A program made the translations under genes and the position numbers. From Bacillus dicomae (lineage in GTDB: Bacteria > Bacillota > Bacilli > Bacillales > Bacillaceae_G): DNA of 64,000 nt. Location: assembly GCF_006494425.1 (NCBI RefSeq), contig NZ_VHIV01000002.1, positions 1,364,001 to 1,428,000 of the forward strand, in the 5' to 3' direction. This document shows positions 1 through 9,711 of the stretch, one piece after another (position 1 is the first letter of the stretch; every line of letters begins with the position of its first letter). Below the pieces are notes generated by a model. The model searched no databases, was not told the origin of the DNA, and was given only the letters and a program-made list of their open reading frames with translations.

Positions 1-86
1 AAATTAGCTAAAAGTATAATATGATATTTCCCCTTGCAATCTATTGTAAGGACTTCACTGCACTATGTCTATTTAACAGCAAATAT

Positions 87-116
87 AAAAACTCCATTTT
101 AAAAAATGGAGTTTTT
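87..116 (-). terminator. Intrinsic terminator of the ArsR-oxidoreductase pair
   Basis: Perfect 14-bp inverted repeat (87-100 with 103-116, ACTCCATTTT core) directly after the stop codon of the minus-strand gene. The A-rich flank gives a U tract on the minus strand. Confidence 0.8.
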
Positions 117-120
117 ATTA

Positions 121-1119
121 TTACTTAATTTTTACGATTATTTTTCCTTTTGCTCTTCCAGCCTCTGAATATTCCATTGCTTTTTGAGCATCTTCAAATG
201 AAAAAACTCGATCGATTATCGGTTTGATTTTTCCGGCTTCAATATAGTTTGCGATAGTACGTAATTGATCTCCGCTTGGCTTCATAAATAAAAATGAATA
301 TTGCGCATTATGCTTTTTTTCAAGTGCAGTAAGTTTTTTGCTTGCTAATGAAAATAAGAGTGTTTTGAAAAATCCTGAACCGAATTCTTTGCCGAATCGA
401 GCATTCGGCATACCTGAAACGGAAACAATGTTGCCGCCGCTTTTTATAATATTGAATGATTTTTCAAGTGTTGTACCGCCGATTGTATCAAATACTGCAT
501 CATAATCTTTTAGTATTTCTTCAAATTTTTCTGTTTTGTAATTAATAATCTCATCTGCGCCAAGAGACTTTACTAAATTTGCACCAGCTTCACTAGCAGT
601 TGTTGTAACGGTAGCACCCATTATCTTTGCTAACTGAATTGCGAAAGTACCAACACCACCAGATCCAGCGTGGATTAAAATCTTTTGACCTTTTTGTAAT
701 TGCATAATGTCATGTAAAGCTTGATAGGATGTTAAGCCAACGAGAGGAATCGACGCCGTTTCCTCAAAACTTAAATTTTTTGGTTTTAAAGCTATATCAT
801 CCTCATGAATGGCTATATATTCCGCGAACGTACCAATCTTATTTTTTCTTGGACGAGCATATATTTCATCACCGACTTTAAAACGAGTCACTTTTGATCC
901 AACCTTCGTGATGACACCGGAAAAGTCATTCCCAAGGATAAGGGGCATTTCATATTTCAGTAACATCTTTACTTTTCCATCGCGTATTTTAAAGTCAATT
1001 GGGTTAATACTAGCTGCATGAATTTCTGCGAGCACTTCATACTCATTTATTTTAGGAGTAGGTACCTCTGCCATACGCATTGGGACTTTTCCGTACTTAT
1101 CAATTATCATTGCTTTCAT
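121..1119 (-). CDS. NAD(P)H-dependent zinc-free MDR oxidoreductase (quinone oxidoreductase-like)
   Basis: 332-aa cytosolic medium-chain dehydrogenase/reductase. The N-terminal GroES-like domain is followed by a Rossmann domain with the nucleotide loop AGSGGVGTF at about residues 151-159. The zinc-ligand cysteines of true alcohol dehydrogenases are absent, which places it with the quinone/enone reductases acting with NADPH. The ATG follows GGAGGT at a spacing of 7. It lies 18 bp downstream of an ArsR-type repressor gene on the same strand and the pair ends at a terminator, so it is probably one regulated operon. The substrate cannot be read from sequence; reduction of reactive quinones or enals is an inference from the family. 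Confidence 0.88.
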   Translation of the reverse strand: MKAMIIDKYGKVPMRMAEVPTPKINEYEVLAEIHAASINPIDFKIRDGKVKMLLKYEMPLILGNDFSGVITKVGSKVTRFKVGDEIYARPRKNKIGTFAEYIAIHEDDIALKPKNLSFEETASIPLVGLTSYQALHDIMQLQKGQKILIHAGSGGVGTFAIQLAKIMGATVTTTASEAGANLVKSLGADEIINYKTEKFEEILKDYDAVFDTIGGTTLEKSFNIIKSGGNIVSVSGMPNARFGKEFGSGFFKTLLFSLASKKLTALEKKHNAQYSFLFMKPSGDQLRTIANYIEAGKIKPIIDRVFSFEDAQKAMEYSEAGRAKGKIIVKIK

Positions 1120-1137
1120 TTCTTATACCTCCAAATT

Positions 1138-1482
1138 TCAATAAAAGTTGTGTAATAGCTTTTCAATATCTAATACAAGATTTTTTAATAAACTTAATTT
1201 TGTACGTATATCAATATAATAAAAGTTTTTTGTACCTTCTTTTCGCATTAAAATAATACCGGCTTCTCGTAAAATTCTAAGGTGATGCGATACCGCTGGT
1301 CGAGAAAGGTGTGTTTGCTTCGTAATTTCTCCTACACGTAATCCTGTTTGACATTCCGTTTCCATGAGAACTAACAAAATAGCTTGACGTGTTTCATCGC
1401 CAATTGCCAATAATACTTTTTGAGAATCAATAAAATCTTTTTTTATAACATTTAATTGTTCTTGTTTATTCATTTCAATCAC
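1138..1482 (-). CDS. ArsR-family winged-helix repressor
   Basis: 114-aa regulator. The segment AIGDETRQAILLVL and the recognition helix region HLSRPAVSHHLRILREAG (about residues 60-77) are the ArsR/SmtB winged helix. The usual ELCVC metal-binding cysteine pair is not present, so it is probably not a classical arsenite sensor; the effector is unknown. The GTG at 1482 follows AGGAGG at a short spacing of 4; an ATG nine bases further in is an alternative start with a long spacing. It is the first gene of a two-gene operon with the oxidoreductase and probably represses it and itself. Confidence 0.85.
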   Translation of the reverse strand: MIEMNKQEQLNVIKKDFIDSQKVLLAIGDETRQAILLVLMETECQTGLRVGEITKQTHLSRPAVSHHLRILREAGIILMRKEGTKNFYYIDIRTKLSLLKNLVLDIEKLLHNFY

Positions 1483-1956
1483 TTTACCTCCTGCTAATTA
1501 GTCGAAAGGTTTAAGATGATGAACCATTACATCGATATGGTAATGCTACATGATTGTTGAATGGGCTGCAATATTGGGAAAGAAAATCGAGACGAATGAA
1601 ATTTTATGAGTTGAAAATGGTAGGGGGTAGAAAAGGCTTTAATAATATGTTGTTTACTGAGGATAAAGGATAAGGATTTTTTGAAAAATAAGCGGTCGTA
1701 CCCTGAATAACTTATAGGGTTACAACCGCTTATCATGTTTTTATTATTTTGGTGTCTAATAAAGTGAGTTATTTCGTTTTACTCTTTCATTCACGCATAA
1801 TTCAAACAGATTATAGATGTATGAAAAAGTAAAAGTAATTTGGGGCGTAATCTATCTATATGATAATTTAAAATGAAATATAAGTCTATATCTTTGTTGT
1901 TTTTTTGATTATATTTATGTTACTGAGCTCAGAACAATGATGTGGAGGGTAAATAT
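1483..1956. other. Intergenic region with an orphan hairpin
   Basis: A 474-base region between the ArsR gene and a monooxygenase gene. A strong imperfect hairpin lies at 1689-1733 (AAGCGGT pairs with ACCGCTT, CCCT with AGGG) followed by a T-rich tail, yet no recognisable gene ends there. It may be the terminator of a lost gene. The divergent promoters must lie on either side. I see no coding sequence I would support. Confidence 0.5.
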
Positions 1957-3576
1957 ATGAAATCGAATGATGTACCGGTTTTAATTGTTGGAGGAGGATT
2001 ATCAGGATTAGCATCTGCGCTATTCCTTGCAAAACATAATGTTGATTATTTACTTATTGAGAGGCATCCATCTACTGCTATTCATCCGAAAGCAGGTGGA
2101 ATCACTTTTCGTACGATGGAGTTATTTCGAGAATTAGGTTTAGAACAAAGAATTAGATCGGCGGGTAAAACATTAGAAAATTGCCGAGGAAGAATAGCGG
2201 TTCATACAATAGCTGAGGCGAATGAGGAAGAATTGTCACAAATGAGGGCGACTCAGTATGGAAACGATGAAAAGTTACTTCGAAAAATAGAAGAGATTAG
2301 CCCATCAAAACAAACTGCTTGTTATCAAATAATTTTAGAAGAGATGATGTTACAAGAAGCGAAAAAATTAGGCGGAGAACTATCTTTTTATCATGAATTA
2401 GTTTCTTATGAGCAAAATGAGCACGGAGTAATAGCGACGATTCGGAATCGCGAAACGGAAGAAGAAAGTATTATTCATTGTGACTATGCAATTGCAGCAG
2501 ATGGAGCGAAAAGTAAAATACGTGAGCAGTTAGGGATTAGTACCGAGGGCCGTGGAACAATTGGTGGTTATTATATGAATATTTATTTTGAAGCGGATTT
2601 AAGTGAATTTATACAAGGAGATGCATTCGGTTTTTCTATGGTACTCCATCCAGAAGTTCTTGGTGCGCTTATTCCAGTTGATAACGAAAGAAGATGGATT
2701 TACCATGTATCCTACGACCCATTAAAAGGAGAGGAGCCAGAGGATTTCACTATAGAACGTTGTAAACAAATTATTCAAACAGCAATTGGAAGCACAAATG
2801 TTAAGTCGGAAATAGTAAGTGTTTTACCGTGGGAAGCAACTGAAAGTACTGCTACAAAATTTCAAGATAATCGAATCTTTTTAGTTGGAGACTCAGCGCA
2901 TATTATGCCGCCAACTGGAGGGTTTGGTTCGAATACAGGAATACAAGATGCGCATAACTTAGCCTGGAAGTTAGCGGCTGTTATAAAAGGAAAAGCAAAC
3001 CCGAAATTGTTAGAAACATATCATAAAGAGAGATATCCTGTTGCAAAATTAACGACAGCTTATGCAAGTAGTTTACTGTTTCGTGCTGCGAATAGAGAGG
3101 AAGGCGGTTTGAATAAGATGGATGGTTTAGCTGTGACTGTTGGGTATCAGTATAGTTCAGATGCAATAATAGATGACTCAGCCACTCCACATAGAATGGA
3201 TATAGTACAGTTGAATGGAAGACCTGGAACGCGAGCACCACATTTTGTTGGAATGTATGAGGGAAAAGAAGTCTCTGTCCTTGATTTATTAGGTAACGAT
3301 TTTGTTTTACTTACTGGTGCAGAAAATGATTCTTGGGCTGAATCAGCACATACTGTTTCAGCTAAATTAGGAGTAAATATAAAAATGTATCGCGTTGGTT
3401 TAAGTGGAGATTTTATTGCTCAAGAAGATATTTTTAGCAAATTATATGGAATAGAGAATGGAGGAGCTGTATTAATTAGACCAGATGGCTTTATAGGATG
3501 GCGTTCGGCAAAAGCAGTGGTCAATCCAGATGTAATGCTGGAAGAGGCAATGAGAAATGTATTATGTGATTTTTAA
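1957..3576 (+). CDS. FAD-dependent aromatic monooxygenase (PheA/TfdB family)
   Basis: 539-aa flavoprotein hydroxylase using FAD and NAD(P)H. It has the GxGxxG dinucleotide motif VGGGLSGL near the N-terminus followed by the acidic strand end LLIER, the mid-protein DG motif (AIAADGAKSKI), and the GD motif FLVGDSAHIMPPTGGFG that contacts the FAD ribityl chain. The C-terminal 150 residues resemble the thioredoxin-like tail of phenol hydroxylase-type enzymes. I start it at the ATG at 1957, eight bases after GGAGGG, rather than at the GTG at 1942 which overlaps that ribosome-binding site. It stands alone with its own terminator. Known relatives hydroxylate phenols, polyketides or rifampicin; which applies here is not visible. 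Confidence 0.87.
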   Translation: MKSNDVPVLIVGGGLSGLASALFLAKHNVDYLLIERHPSTAIHPKAGGITFRTMELFRELGLEQRIRSAGKTLENCRGRIAVHTIAEANEEELSQMRATQYGNDEKLLRKIEEISPSKQTACYQIILEEMMLQEAKKLGGELSFYHELVSYEQNEHGVIATIRNRETEEESIIHCDYAIAADGAKSKIREQLGISTEGRGTIGGYYMNIYFEADLSEFIQGDAFGFSMVLHPEVLGALIPVDNERRWIYHVSYDPLKGEEPEDFTIERCKQIIQTAIGSTNVKSEIVSVLPWEATESTATKFQDNRIFLVGDSAHIMPPTGGFGSNTGIQDAHNLAWKLAAVIKGKANPKLLETYHKERYPVAKLTTAYASSLLFRAANREEGGLNKMDGLAVTVGYQYSSDAIIDDSATPHRMDIVQLNGRPGTRAPHFVGMYEGKEVSVLDLLGNDFVLLTGAENDSWAESAHTVSAKLGVNIKMYRVGLSGDFIAQEDIFSKLYGIENGGAVLIRPDGFIGWRSAKAVVNPDVMLEEAMRNVLCDF

Positions 3577-3696
3577 GTAACTACGGAAATACTTTCTTAT
3601 ATGTCTCACTTTACTGAAAAAATAATATTCACAAATTTTAATAGGTTTGGTATGATTAATTTCGACAAGTTAATCGAGGCCGGAGATATTTGAGAT

Positions 3697-3756
3697 AAGC
3701 CATAAATTTATTTAGGGATACAGAAGTGTCCTCTAAATAATTTATGGCTTTTTTTA
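3697..3756 (+). terminator. Intrinsic terminator after the monooxygenase
   Basis: AAGCCATAAATTTATTTAG (3697-3715) pairs almost perfectly with 3733-3750, followed by a run of seven T. It lies about 120 bases after the stop codon. Confidence 0.75.
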
Positions 3757-3927
3757 TTGGATGAACCGTACACAATAGGGAATTTACATGTGGAAAGGAG
3801 GGGAATAGAAAATAAATAGTTTTCTATATTAATAACATAGAGAAAGTATATTCGTAAGACTGAAATTTTAATATAAGCTTATAAAAATAATGAAAATATA
3901 TCTTCTATTTCGTGTAAATCTCATTAA

Positions 3928-4908
<981 letters not shown>

Positions 4909-4920
4909 GTAAGATAGCAT

Positions 4921-4957
4921 AAAAGGTATACCGGTGTTTTAGGTATACCTTTTTCTA
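4921..4957. terminator. Bidirectional terminator between glpQ and the YdcF gene
   Basis: 12-bp perfect stem (4921-4932 with 4942-4953, AAGGTATACC core) with T or A tracts on both sides. It serves the convergent genes ending at 4908 and 4958. Confidence 0.85.
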
Positions 4958-5635
4958 TTATGCTAAATTATAGTAGTAGGATACATATTCTTCTAAACCT
5001 TGAACCTCTTTTTCAGGTGGCTCAATACCACCTTTTCTACCGTAGCAAACATTTCTCAAGTATTCTCCAAAAATCATAGAGCGACTCTTTTCATTTTCCA
5101 TCCAATTGTATCTATTAATTATAAATTCACCATCAAAACTTGTATCAAATGTATATGGGATACAAGTAATAGTTGTAGGTAAATGTTTTTTTAATACTCG
5201 ATATTGCCGACCAGTGCCTAAGCTTTTGCATACAAATAGTAGCCGATTAATCTTTGTGAAATCAAAAATCTTTTTCGCTTCCATTACATTAGCGATAGAA
5301 TGGAGGGAGTTTGTCTCGAACATGATAGCGTCATTTGGTACGCCATGTTCAATTAATTTATTTACAATTACTTCTGCATCTGACAAATCTCCGTAATTCC
5401 AGCTCGGATGTTTCATACCATGCAAACTAGTACCACCTGTAACGATAATTTGATTTCCTAAACCTTGTCGATAAGCTTCTAGAGGAGCTTGCCAATTGCC
5501 AGGATGAGAACCGCCGAAAACGAAAATTGCATCACATTTTTGTGGTGTTATTTCTTTTAGAAAAGCGATTTCTGTAATTTGATCGATTTGCTTTTTCGTA
5601 AGAGTAGGGACATCAGGATATTTAGGTATTACCAT
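4958..5635 (-). CDS. YdcF / DUF218-family protein
   Basis: 225-aa protein of the YdcF-like (DUF218) superfamily. Visible family features are the strand-loop FVFGGSHPGNW, the IIVTGGTS segment, EAEV-like SDAEVIVNKLIEHGVP, and FETNSLHSIANV, which line a nucleotide-like pocket in solved relatives. There is no membrane segment, so this is a soluble cytosolic member. The start at 5635 sits seven bases after AGGAGGT; an upstream in-frame ATG at 5671 would place the ribosome-binding site inside the gene. Biochemical function in the family is poorly established (E. coli YdcF binds S-adenosylmethionine; SanA/ElyC relatives act in the envelope). Confidence 0.83.
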   Translation of the reverse strand: MVIPKYPDVPTLTKKQIDQITEIAFLKEITPQKCDAIFVFGGSHPGNWQAPLEAYRQGLGNQIIVTGGTSLHGMKHPSWNYGDLSDAEVIVNKLIEHGVPNDAIMFETNSLHSIANVMEAKKIFDFTKINRLLFVCKSLGTGRQYRVLKKHLPTTITCIPYTFDTSFDGEFIINRYNWMENEKSRSMIFGEYLRNVCYGRKGGIEPPEKEVQGLEEYVSYYYNLA

Positions 5636-5694
5636 TTGAAAACCTCCTATATAGTAAAACGATAAATTCATTATATAGCGATTTTATTAAGTGA

Positions 5695-5733
5695 AAAAAG
5701 GGAAGCTTTTCATTTGAAAGTACCCCTTTTAAG
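5695..5733 (-). terminator. Possible terminator of the LysR gene
   Basis: An imperfect hairpin (AAAAGGG near 5697 with CCCCTTTT near 5723, and GAAAGT against AAGCTTTTC) lies between the LysR stop and the YdcF start on the minus strand. The stem is weak. Confidence 0.4.
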
Positions 5734-5767
5734 ATTTGTTTTTCGTTTTATCCCACGTATTTTCTTT

Positions 5768-6619
5768 TTATGCATTATGAGTCACCTCTATAAATTTTTG
5801 TAATGCAGCTGAGCGAAATATATCGTTTCTAGTAATGAAAGTAGTAGGAACTTTTTTGAAGCTATTTGGTAAAGGATTGAATGATACGTCATGTTCATGC
5901 CCCTTTAAAATTGATTTCATTATAATCGCTACGCCCATACTTGATTTTACACATGCAAGTATCGCTTCGATTGTCCCGAATTCTAAAACTCGTTTAGGCG
6001 AGATGTCTTCTTCTTGAAGCCAGTCTTCTAATAAACTTCTATAATAGCACCCGTGACTAAAAGCGAGTAAATTCATATCTTCTATGTCTGTAAGAGAGGA
6101 TAAAGGTTTTTTACTAATGAGAACTAATTCTTCTTCACGAAATGCACTTGTATGAAGTTCAGCGTGCTGAGTAGAGCCAGCTATAAACGCTCCGTCCAGT
6201 TTTCGTTCTAATACAAGCCTCATTAGTTGTTCGGTCGTATTTGTTTCTAAAATCAATTCGACTTCTGGGTACCTCTCATAGTAGGCCGTTAATATAGAAG
6301 GAAGCCTTACCGCAGTTGTAGATTCTGTACATCCAATTTTCAAAGTGCCTTTTGGCTCGGTTCCATTACTTTGAACTGCTTTTATTGATTGATCCATTAA
6401 GTGGATAATTTGTTTGGCGTATGTTAATAAAATTTCACCGTTAGAAGTTAAAGTTACACCTTTTCCGTTACGGTAAAATAAAGGCACACCTAATTCATTT
6501 TCTAGTTGTTTCATACGCATCGTTACGCCTGATTGTACATAGTTCAAATTTTTAGCAGCGTGAGAAATATTATTTACTTTCGCAACTTCGTAAAATACGG
6601 TTAAATCCTTTATGTCCAC
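5768..6619 (-). CDS. LysR-family transcriptional regulator
   Basis: 283-aa LysR-type regulator. The N-terminal winged helix-turn-helix (FYEVAKVNNISHAAKNLNYVQSGVTMRMKQLE, residues 9-40) is followed by the linker helix and a periplasmic-binding-fold effector domain (TLKIGCTEST at about 93 onward). The start at 6619 lies close to the divergent MFS transporter gene, a typical arrangement in which the regulator controls the transporter. The effector is unknown. Confidence 0.9.
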   Translation of the reverse strand: MDIKDLTVFYEVAKVNNISHAAKNLNYVQSGVTMRMKQLENELGVPLFYRNGKGVTLTSNGEILLTYAKQIIHLMDQSIKAVQSNGTEPKGTLKIGCTESTTAVRLPSILTAYYERYPEVELILETNTTEQLMRLVLERKLDGAFIAGSTQHAELHTSAFREEELVLISKKPLSSLTDIEDMNLLAFSHGCYYRSLLEDWLQEEDISPKRVLEFGTIEAILACVKSSMGVAIIMKSILKGHEHDVSFNPLPNSFKKVPTTFITRNDIFRSAALQKFIEVTHNA

Positions 6620-6728
6620 GTATCATTCCTCCGAAAAGATATCAATTTTTTTGATGGATTATATGATGAATCTTTATTTTATATGATATCAGAACTTTCA
6701 TACAATGGAAGGGGATGGAGGGATTATT

Positions 6729-7943
6729 GTGTTAATCGAAGAAAGGATGAATAGTACTTATAAGTGGGTTATGTTAATTTTTGCGACAATCGCTCAAACA
6801 ACAGCGACACTTATAACGTATGGTGTTGGAGCTTTCTCTTTATTTTGGAAAGAAGAATATGCGCTTACGAATATGGAGAGTGGATTGTTAGTAAGTGTTG
6901 TAAATGTTGGACCGTTATTTTGTATGCTTTTTGTCGGTTGGCTACTTGATCAATATAATGAAAAAATATTAATTTCTATCAGTTCATTTTTGCTAGGGAG
7001 TTCGCTTTTACTGACTAAAATAGTAAGTGGATTTAATGGGTTATTATTTGTACTTTTATTAATAGGAATGTTTTATAGTGTTTCCCAGCCAGGAGGAAGT
7101 AAAGTGATTTTAAAATGGTTCCCAAAAGAAAATCGCGGATTAGCGATGGGAATAAGGCAAGCTGGTATACCGATTGGTGGTGCGTTAGCAGGAGTGCTAA
7201 TCCCGTTTCTTGCAATAAAATATAATGTGACTTACGCGATAAATAGTATTGCATGTATTTGTATAATTGGAGGATTATTATTTTTTGTGTTTTATAAAGA
7301 GTCATATGTACAGGAGGAAGCAAGGAAAGAACATATTAAAATTTCTTTTTGGGCGGAGCTAAAAGTAGTGATATGCAGAAAAGAGTTGTATCCAATTTAT
7401 ATAACAGGTATTTGCATGATTTCACTACAAATGGTGTTAGTTGGGCACTTCATGAAATTTTTAGTAAAGGAAAAATCCATTACATTTATTGTAGCTGGAA
7501 CAATATTTTCCGTTATGTTCTTTTCTGGAATGATCGGTCGTGTTGCATTAGCAGCTATTAGCGATGTGTTTTATAAGGGGAATCGGCGAACACCTTTATT
7601 TATAGCTGTCTGTGCTTCTATCGGCTTGATTTTATTGTTAGTAATGAGCATACACATACATACAATAACGAGTGGAGTATTGTATGGTATAAGCGCCTTG
7701 TTAGGCTTCTTTTCAATTGGATGGTTTAGTCTTTTTATAGCCGAAGTTGCTGAATGTGCAAGTGAAGAATCTGTTGGAATAACAGTGAGTTTGGCACTTA
7801 CATTAAATCAAATTTCTATTATTGTTACACCTGTTTTATTTGGTTATATTGTAGATGAGAAAGGATACAAGTATGCGTGGTTGTATATAGTTGTATTGCT
7901 AAGTATATCGGCGGTCAGTTTATATAGAAAAACCAAAAAATAA
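6729..7943 (+). CDS. Major facilitator superfamily transporter
   Basis: 404-aa integral membrane protein with about 12 predicted helices. The MFS signature between helices 2 and 3 is visible as GWLLDQYNEKILI. NRGLAMGIRQAGIPIGG in helix 5 is the pattern of the CynX/NimT/YycB and oxalate-formate type subfamilies. I chose the GTG at 6729, six bases after GGATGGAGGG; the ATG at 6705 precedes that site and an ATG at 6747 is a third option. It is divergent from the LysR gene, which probably controls it, and ends at a strong terminator. The substrate is unknown. Confidence 0.87.
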   Translation: MLIEERMNSTYKWVMLIFATIAQTTATLITYGVGAFSLFWKEEYALTNMESGLLVSVVNVGPLFCMLFVGWLLDQYNEKILISISSFLLGSSLLLTKIVSGFNGLLFVLLLIGMFYSVSQPGGSKVILKWFPKENRGLAMGIRQAGIPIGGALAGVLIPFLAIKYNVTYAINSIACICIIGGLLFFVFYKESYVQEEARKEHIKISFWAELKVVICRKELYPIYITGICMISLQMVLVGHFMKFLVKEKSITFIVAGTIFSVMFFSGMIGRVALAAISDVFYKGNRRTPLFIAVCASIGLILLLVMSIHIHTITSGVLYGISALLGFFSIGWFSLFIAEVAECASEESVGITVSLALTLNQISIIVTPVLFGYIVDEKGYKYAWLYIVVLLSISAVSLYRKTKK

Positions 7944-7982
7944 AAGAAAGTTAGCAATGTAAATTTTTTATGAAGAAAGTCT

Positions 7983-8016
7983 AAAGAAATGTCGAATGAG
8001 CGACATTTCTTTTTTT
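7983..8016 (+). terminator. Terminator after the MFS gene
   Basis: 12-bp stem (AAAGAAATGTCG, 7983-7994, with 8001-8012), six-base loop, then a T run. Confidence 0.85.
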
Positions 8017-8542
8017 ATATGTTGTATAATCAAAATATAAATGAGATTCGTTTTCAATGACGTTCATTACCTCTTTTGAAATTGCCTGTAACTTTAGCAA
8101 TAATGAGTTGTTTTTCTATATCGTTATGTGCATGATGCATTTTGTTTTAAATTTTTTCAGCATTATTTTCTTGTAACATGATAATCTGTTTTATGTAATA
8201 TTCAATTGAAACTATGTTTTTTATTATTCTGTAAAGAAATGTCATATCATGTAATCGCTTATGTCTAGCAGTATTTTTCGTGTTTATAACGCCTTTTTGT
8301 TAATGTGTAACAAATGTTACATAAGATGTTGAAATTATAATAGGATGCATCCGATTGTAAGGTGGAAATTTTGCAAGAAAGAAATACAATAGAGAGTAGC
8401 CAAAAACTGAATACGAGAAAAAGGAATCTAGTTTAATTAGGTGAATAATAGATAGGTAATAATATAAAGTATTTAAAAATTAACAGATATAGAATAGAAT
8501 GGATGCGCGTTAAGTTAAACTAGATAAAAGAGGGTTCCTATT
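8017..8542. other. Long intergenic region upstream of a serine hydrolase
   Basis: 526 bases with no ORF I would call. The only clear structure is the palindrome at 8306-8321. The sequence is AT-rich and holds the promoter region of the downstream gene. Confidence 0.5.
8306..8321. promoter_or_regulatory. 16-bp perfect palindrome, likely operator
   Basis: TGTAACAAATGTTACA is a perfect 7-2-7 palindrome about 220 bases upstream of the serine hydrolase start. It looks like the site of a dimeric repressor. It does not fit the TnrA spacing (17 bp), Fur, CcpA or LexA consensus sequences, so I cannot name the factor. Confidence 0.45.
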
Positions 8543-9676
8543 ATGCTAAAGAGATGGTTAATTGTTTTCTTTATTTTTACTATTTTTTGTGGGAGTTTCG
8601 TTGCACTCATACATGCAAATAAAGGTAAGAAATATGATATAAAGGCATTTTCTAATGTAAATAGTAAGCTAAAGGACGATATGCAAGAAGTTGATGCGAA
8701 TGAGAAAAAACGCTATGAAGTTGTAGCTGGAAAACTAGATCAATATTTAAAAGATAAAGGATTTAATGGGAGTGTTCTTGTAGCTAGTAAAGATCATGTG
8801 ATTTTACGAAAAGGTTATGGGTATGCGAATGTGAAAGATAAAGTAATAACAACACCAAGGACGAAATATCGCATTGGTTCTATTACGAAAACAGTCGTTG
8901 CAATATCTATCATGCAACTAAAAGAAAAAGGGAAATTAAATATTGAAGACAATGTAAATAAATATATCCCATCTTTTCCGGCAGAGAAAAATATTACGTT
9001 ACGAAATCTATTAACACATACGTCTGGATTGCCAGATCAGGGGCAAGGTCGTGTTGATGCAGCTTCTCGTTTAAAGTTAGTAACATGGATTGGTTCGCAA
9101 GCGTTACAATTTCCTGCAGGGACAGGGTGGAAATATACAGACTATAATTATATGGTGCTTGCGTATATTGTAGAAAAAATTACGAATAAACCGCTCGCTG
9201 AATATGTGAAAGAAAATATTTTTACGCCTGTTGAGATGCATGAATCTGGAATGGGGGCAACTCTTCCTGAAGATATTTTCTTAGCAGAAGGTTATACGAG
9301 AAAAGATAATGAGTTAATAGCTACCCCCCGCTTAAAAATGAACTGGCTATATGGATGTGGAGAAATGTATACGACTGTGGAAGATATGAAAAGATTAGAT
9401 GAGGCTATTATGGATGGAAAACTGTTATCTAAACAAAGTGTAGCAGATATGTTTACTCCATCACCTGCAAGAAAATATGGATTTAGTTTCTATACGTATC
9501 CAGATTATTATTATAACCACGGCGTATTAGCGGGTTGGAATACTTTTAATAATTTTAACTGGGATAAAAGAACGTTTGTCATATTATTCTCTAATGTCCA
9601 AAATGGTATGAATGATGCATTTAATCAAGAGTTTAGGAAAATGGCGAGTGATTTAATAGAAGGAAAAGAAGCCTAA
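8543..9676 (+). CDS. Exported serine hydrolase of the beta-lactamase / D-Ala-D-Ala carboxypeptidase class C family
   Basis: 377-aa protein with an N-terminal hydrophobic signal or anchor (LIVFFIFTIFCGSFVALI, residues 6-23). The serine-acylating SxxK motif is SITK in RIGSITKTV; the second motif is YTD in WKYTDYNYMVLAY; the third box is HGVLAG in YYNHGVLAGW, the HxG form used by peptidases and esterases of the family rather than KTG. It probably acts on the cell wall outside the membrane. The ATG follows AGAGGG. It is monocistronic, 220 bases after a palindromic operator-like site. Esterase versus carboxypeptidase activity cannot be decided from the motifs. Confidence 0.87.
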   Translation: MLKRWLIVFFIFTIFCGSFVALIHANKGKKYDIKAFSNVNSKLKDDMQEVDANEKKRYEVVAGKLDQYLKDKGFNGSVLVASKDHVILRKGYGYANVKDKVITTPRTKYRIGSITKTVVAISIMQLKEKGKLNIEDNVNKYIPSFPAEKNITLRNLLTHTSGLPDQGQGRVDAASRLKLVTWIGSQALQFPAGTGWKYTDYNYMVLAYIVEKITNKPLAEYVKENIFTPVEMHESGMGATLPEDIFLAEGYTRKDNELIATPRLKMNWLYGCGEMYTTVEDMKRLDEAIMDGKLLSKQSVADMFTPSPARKYGFSFYTYPDYYYNHGVLAGWNTFNNFNWDKRTFVILFSNVQNGMNDAFNQEFRKMASDLIEGKEA

Positions 9677-9679
9677 AAG

Positions 9680-9711
9680 AAAAAGAGCCTCTAACGAGAG
9701 GCTCTTTTTTT
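9680..9711. terminator. Bidirectional terminator between serine hydrolase and pepF
   Basis: 13-bp stem AAAAAGAGCCTCT (9680-9692) with its complement 9697-9709. It serves both convergent genes. Confidence 0.88.

Noticed and set aside
8306-8321. TnrA box reading of the TGTAACA palindrome
   Set aside because: TnrA sites are TGTNA-N7-TNACA (17 bp); this palindrome has a six-base spacer.
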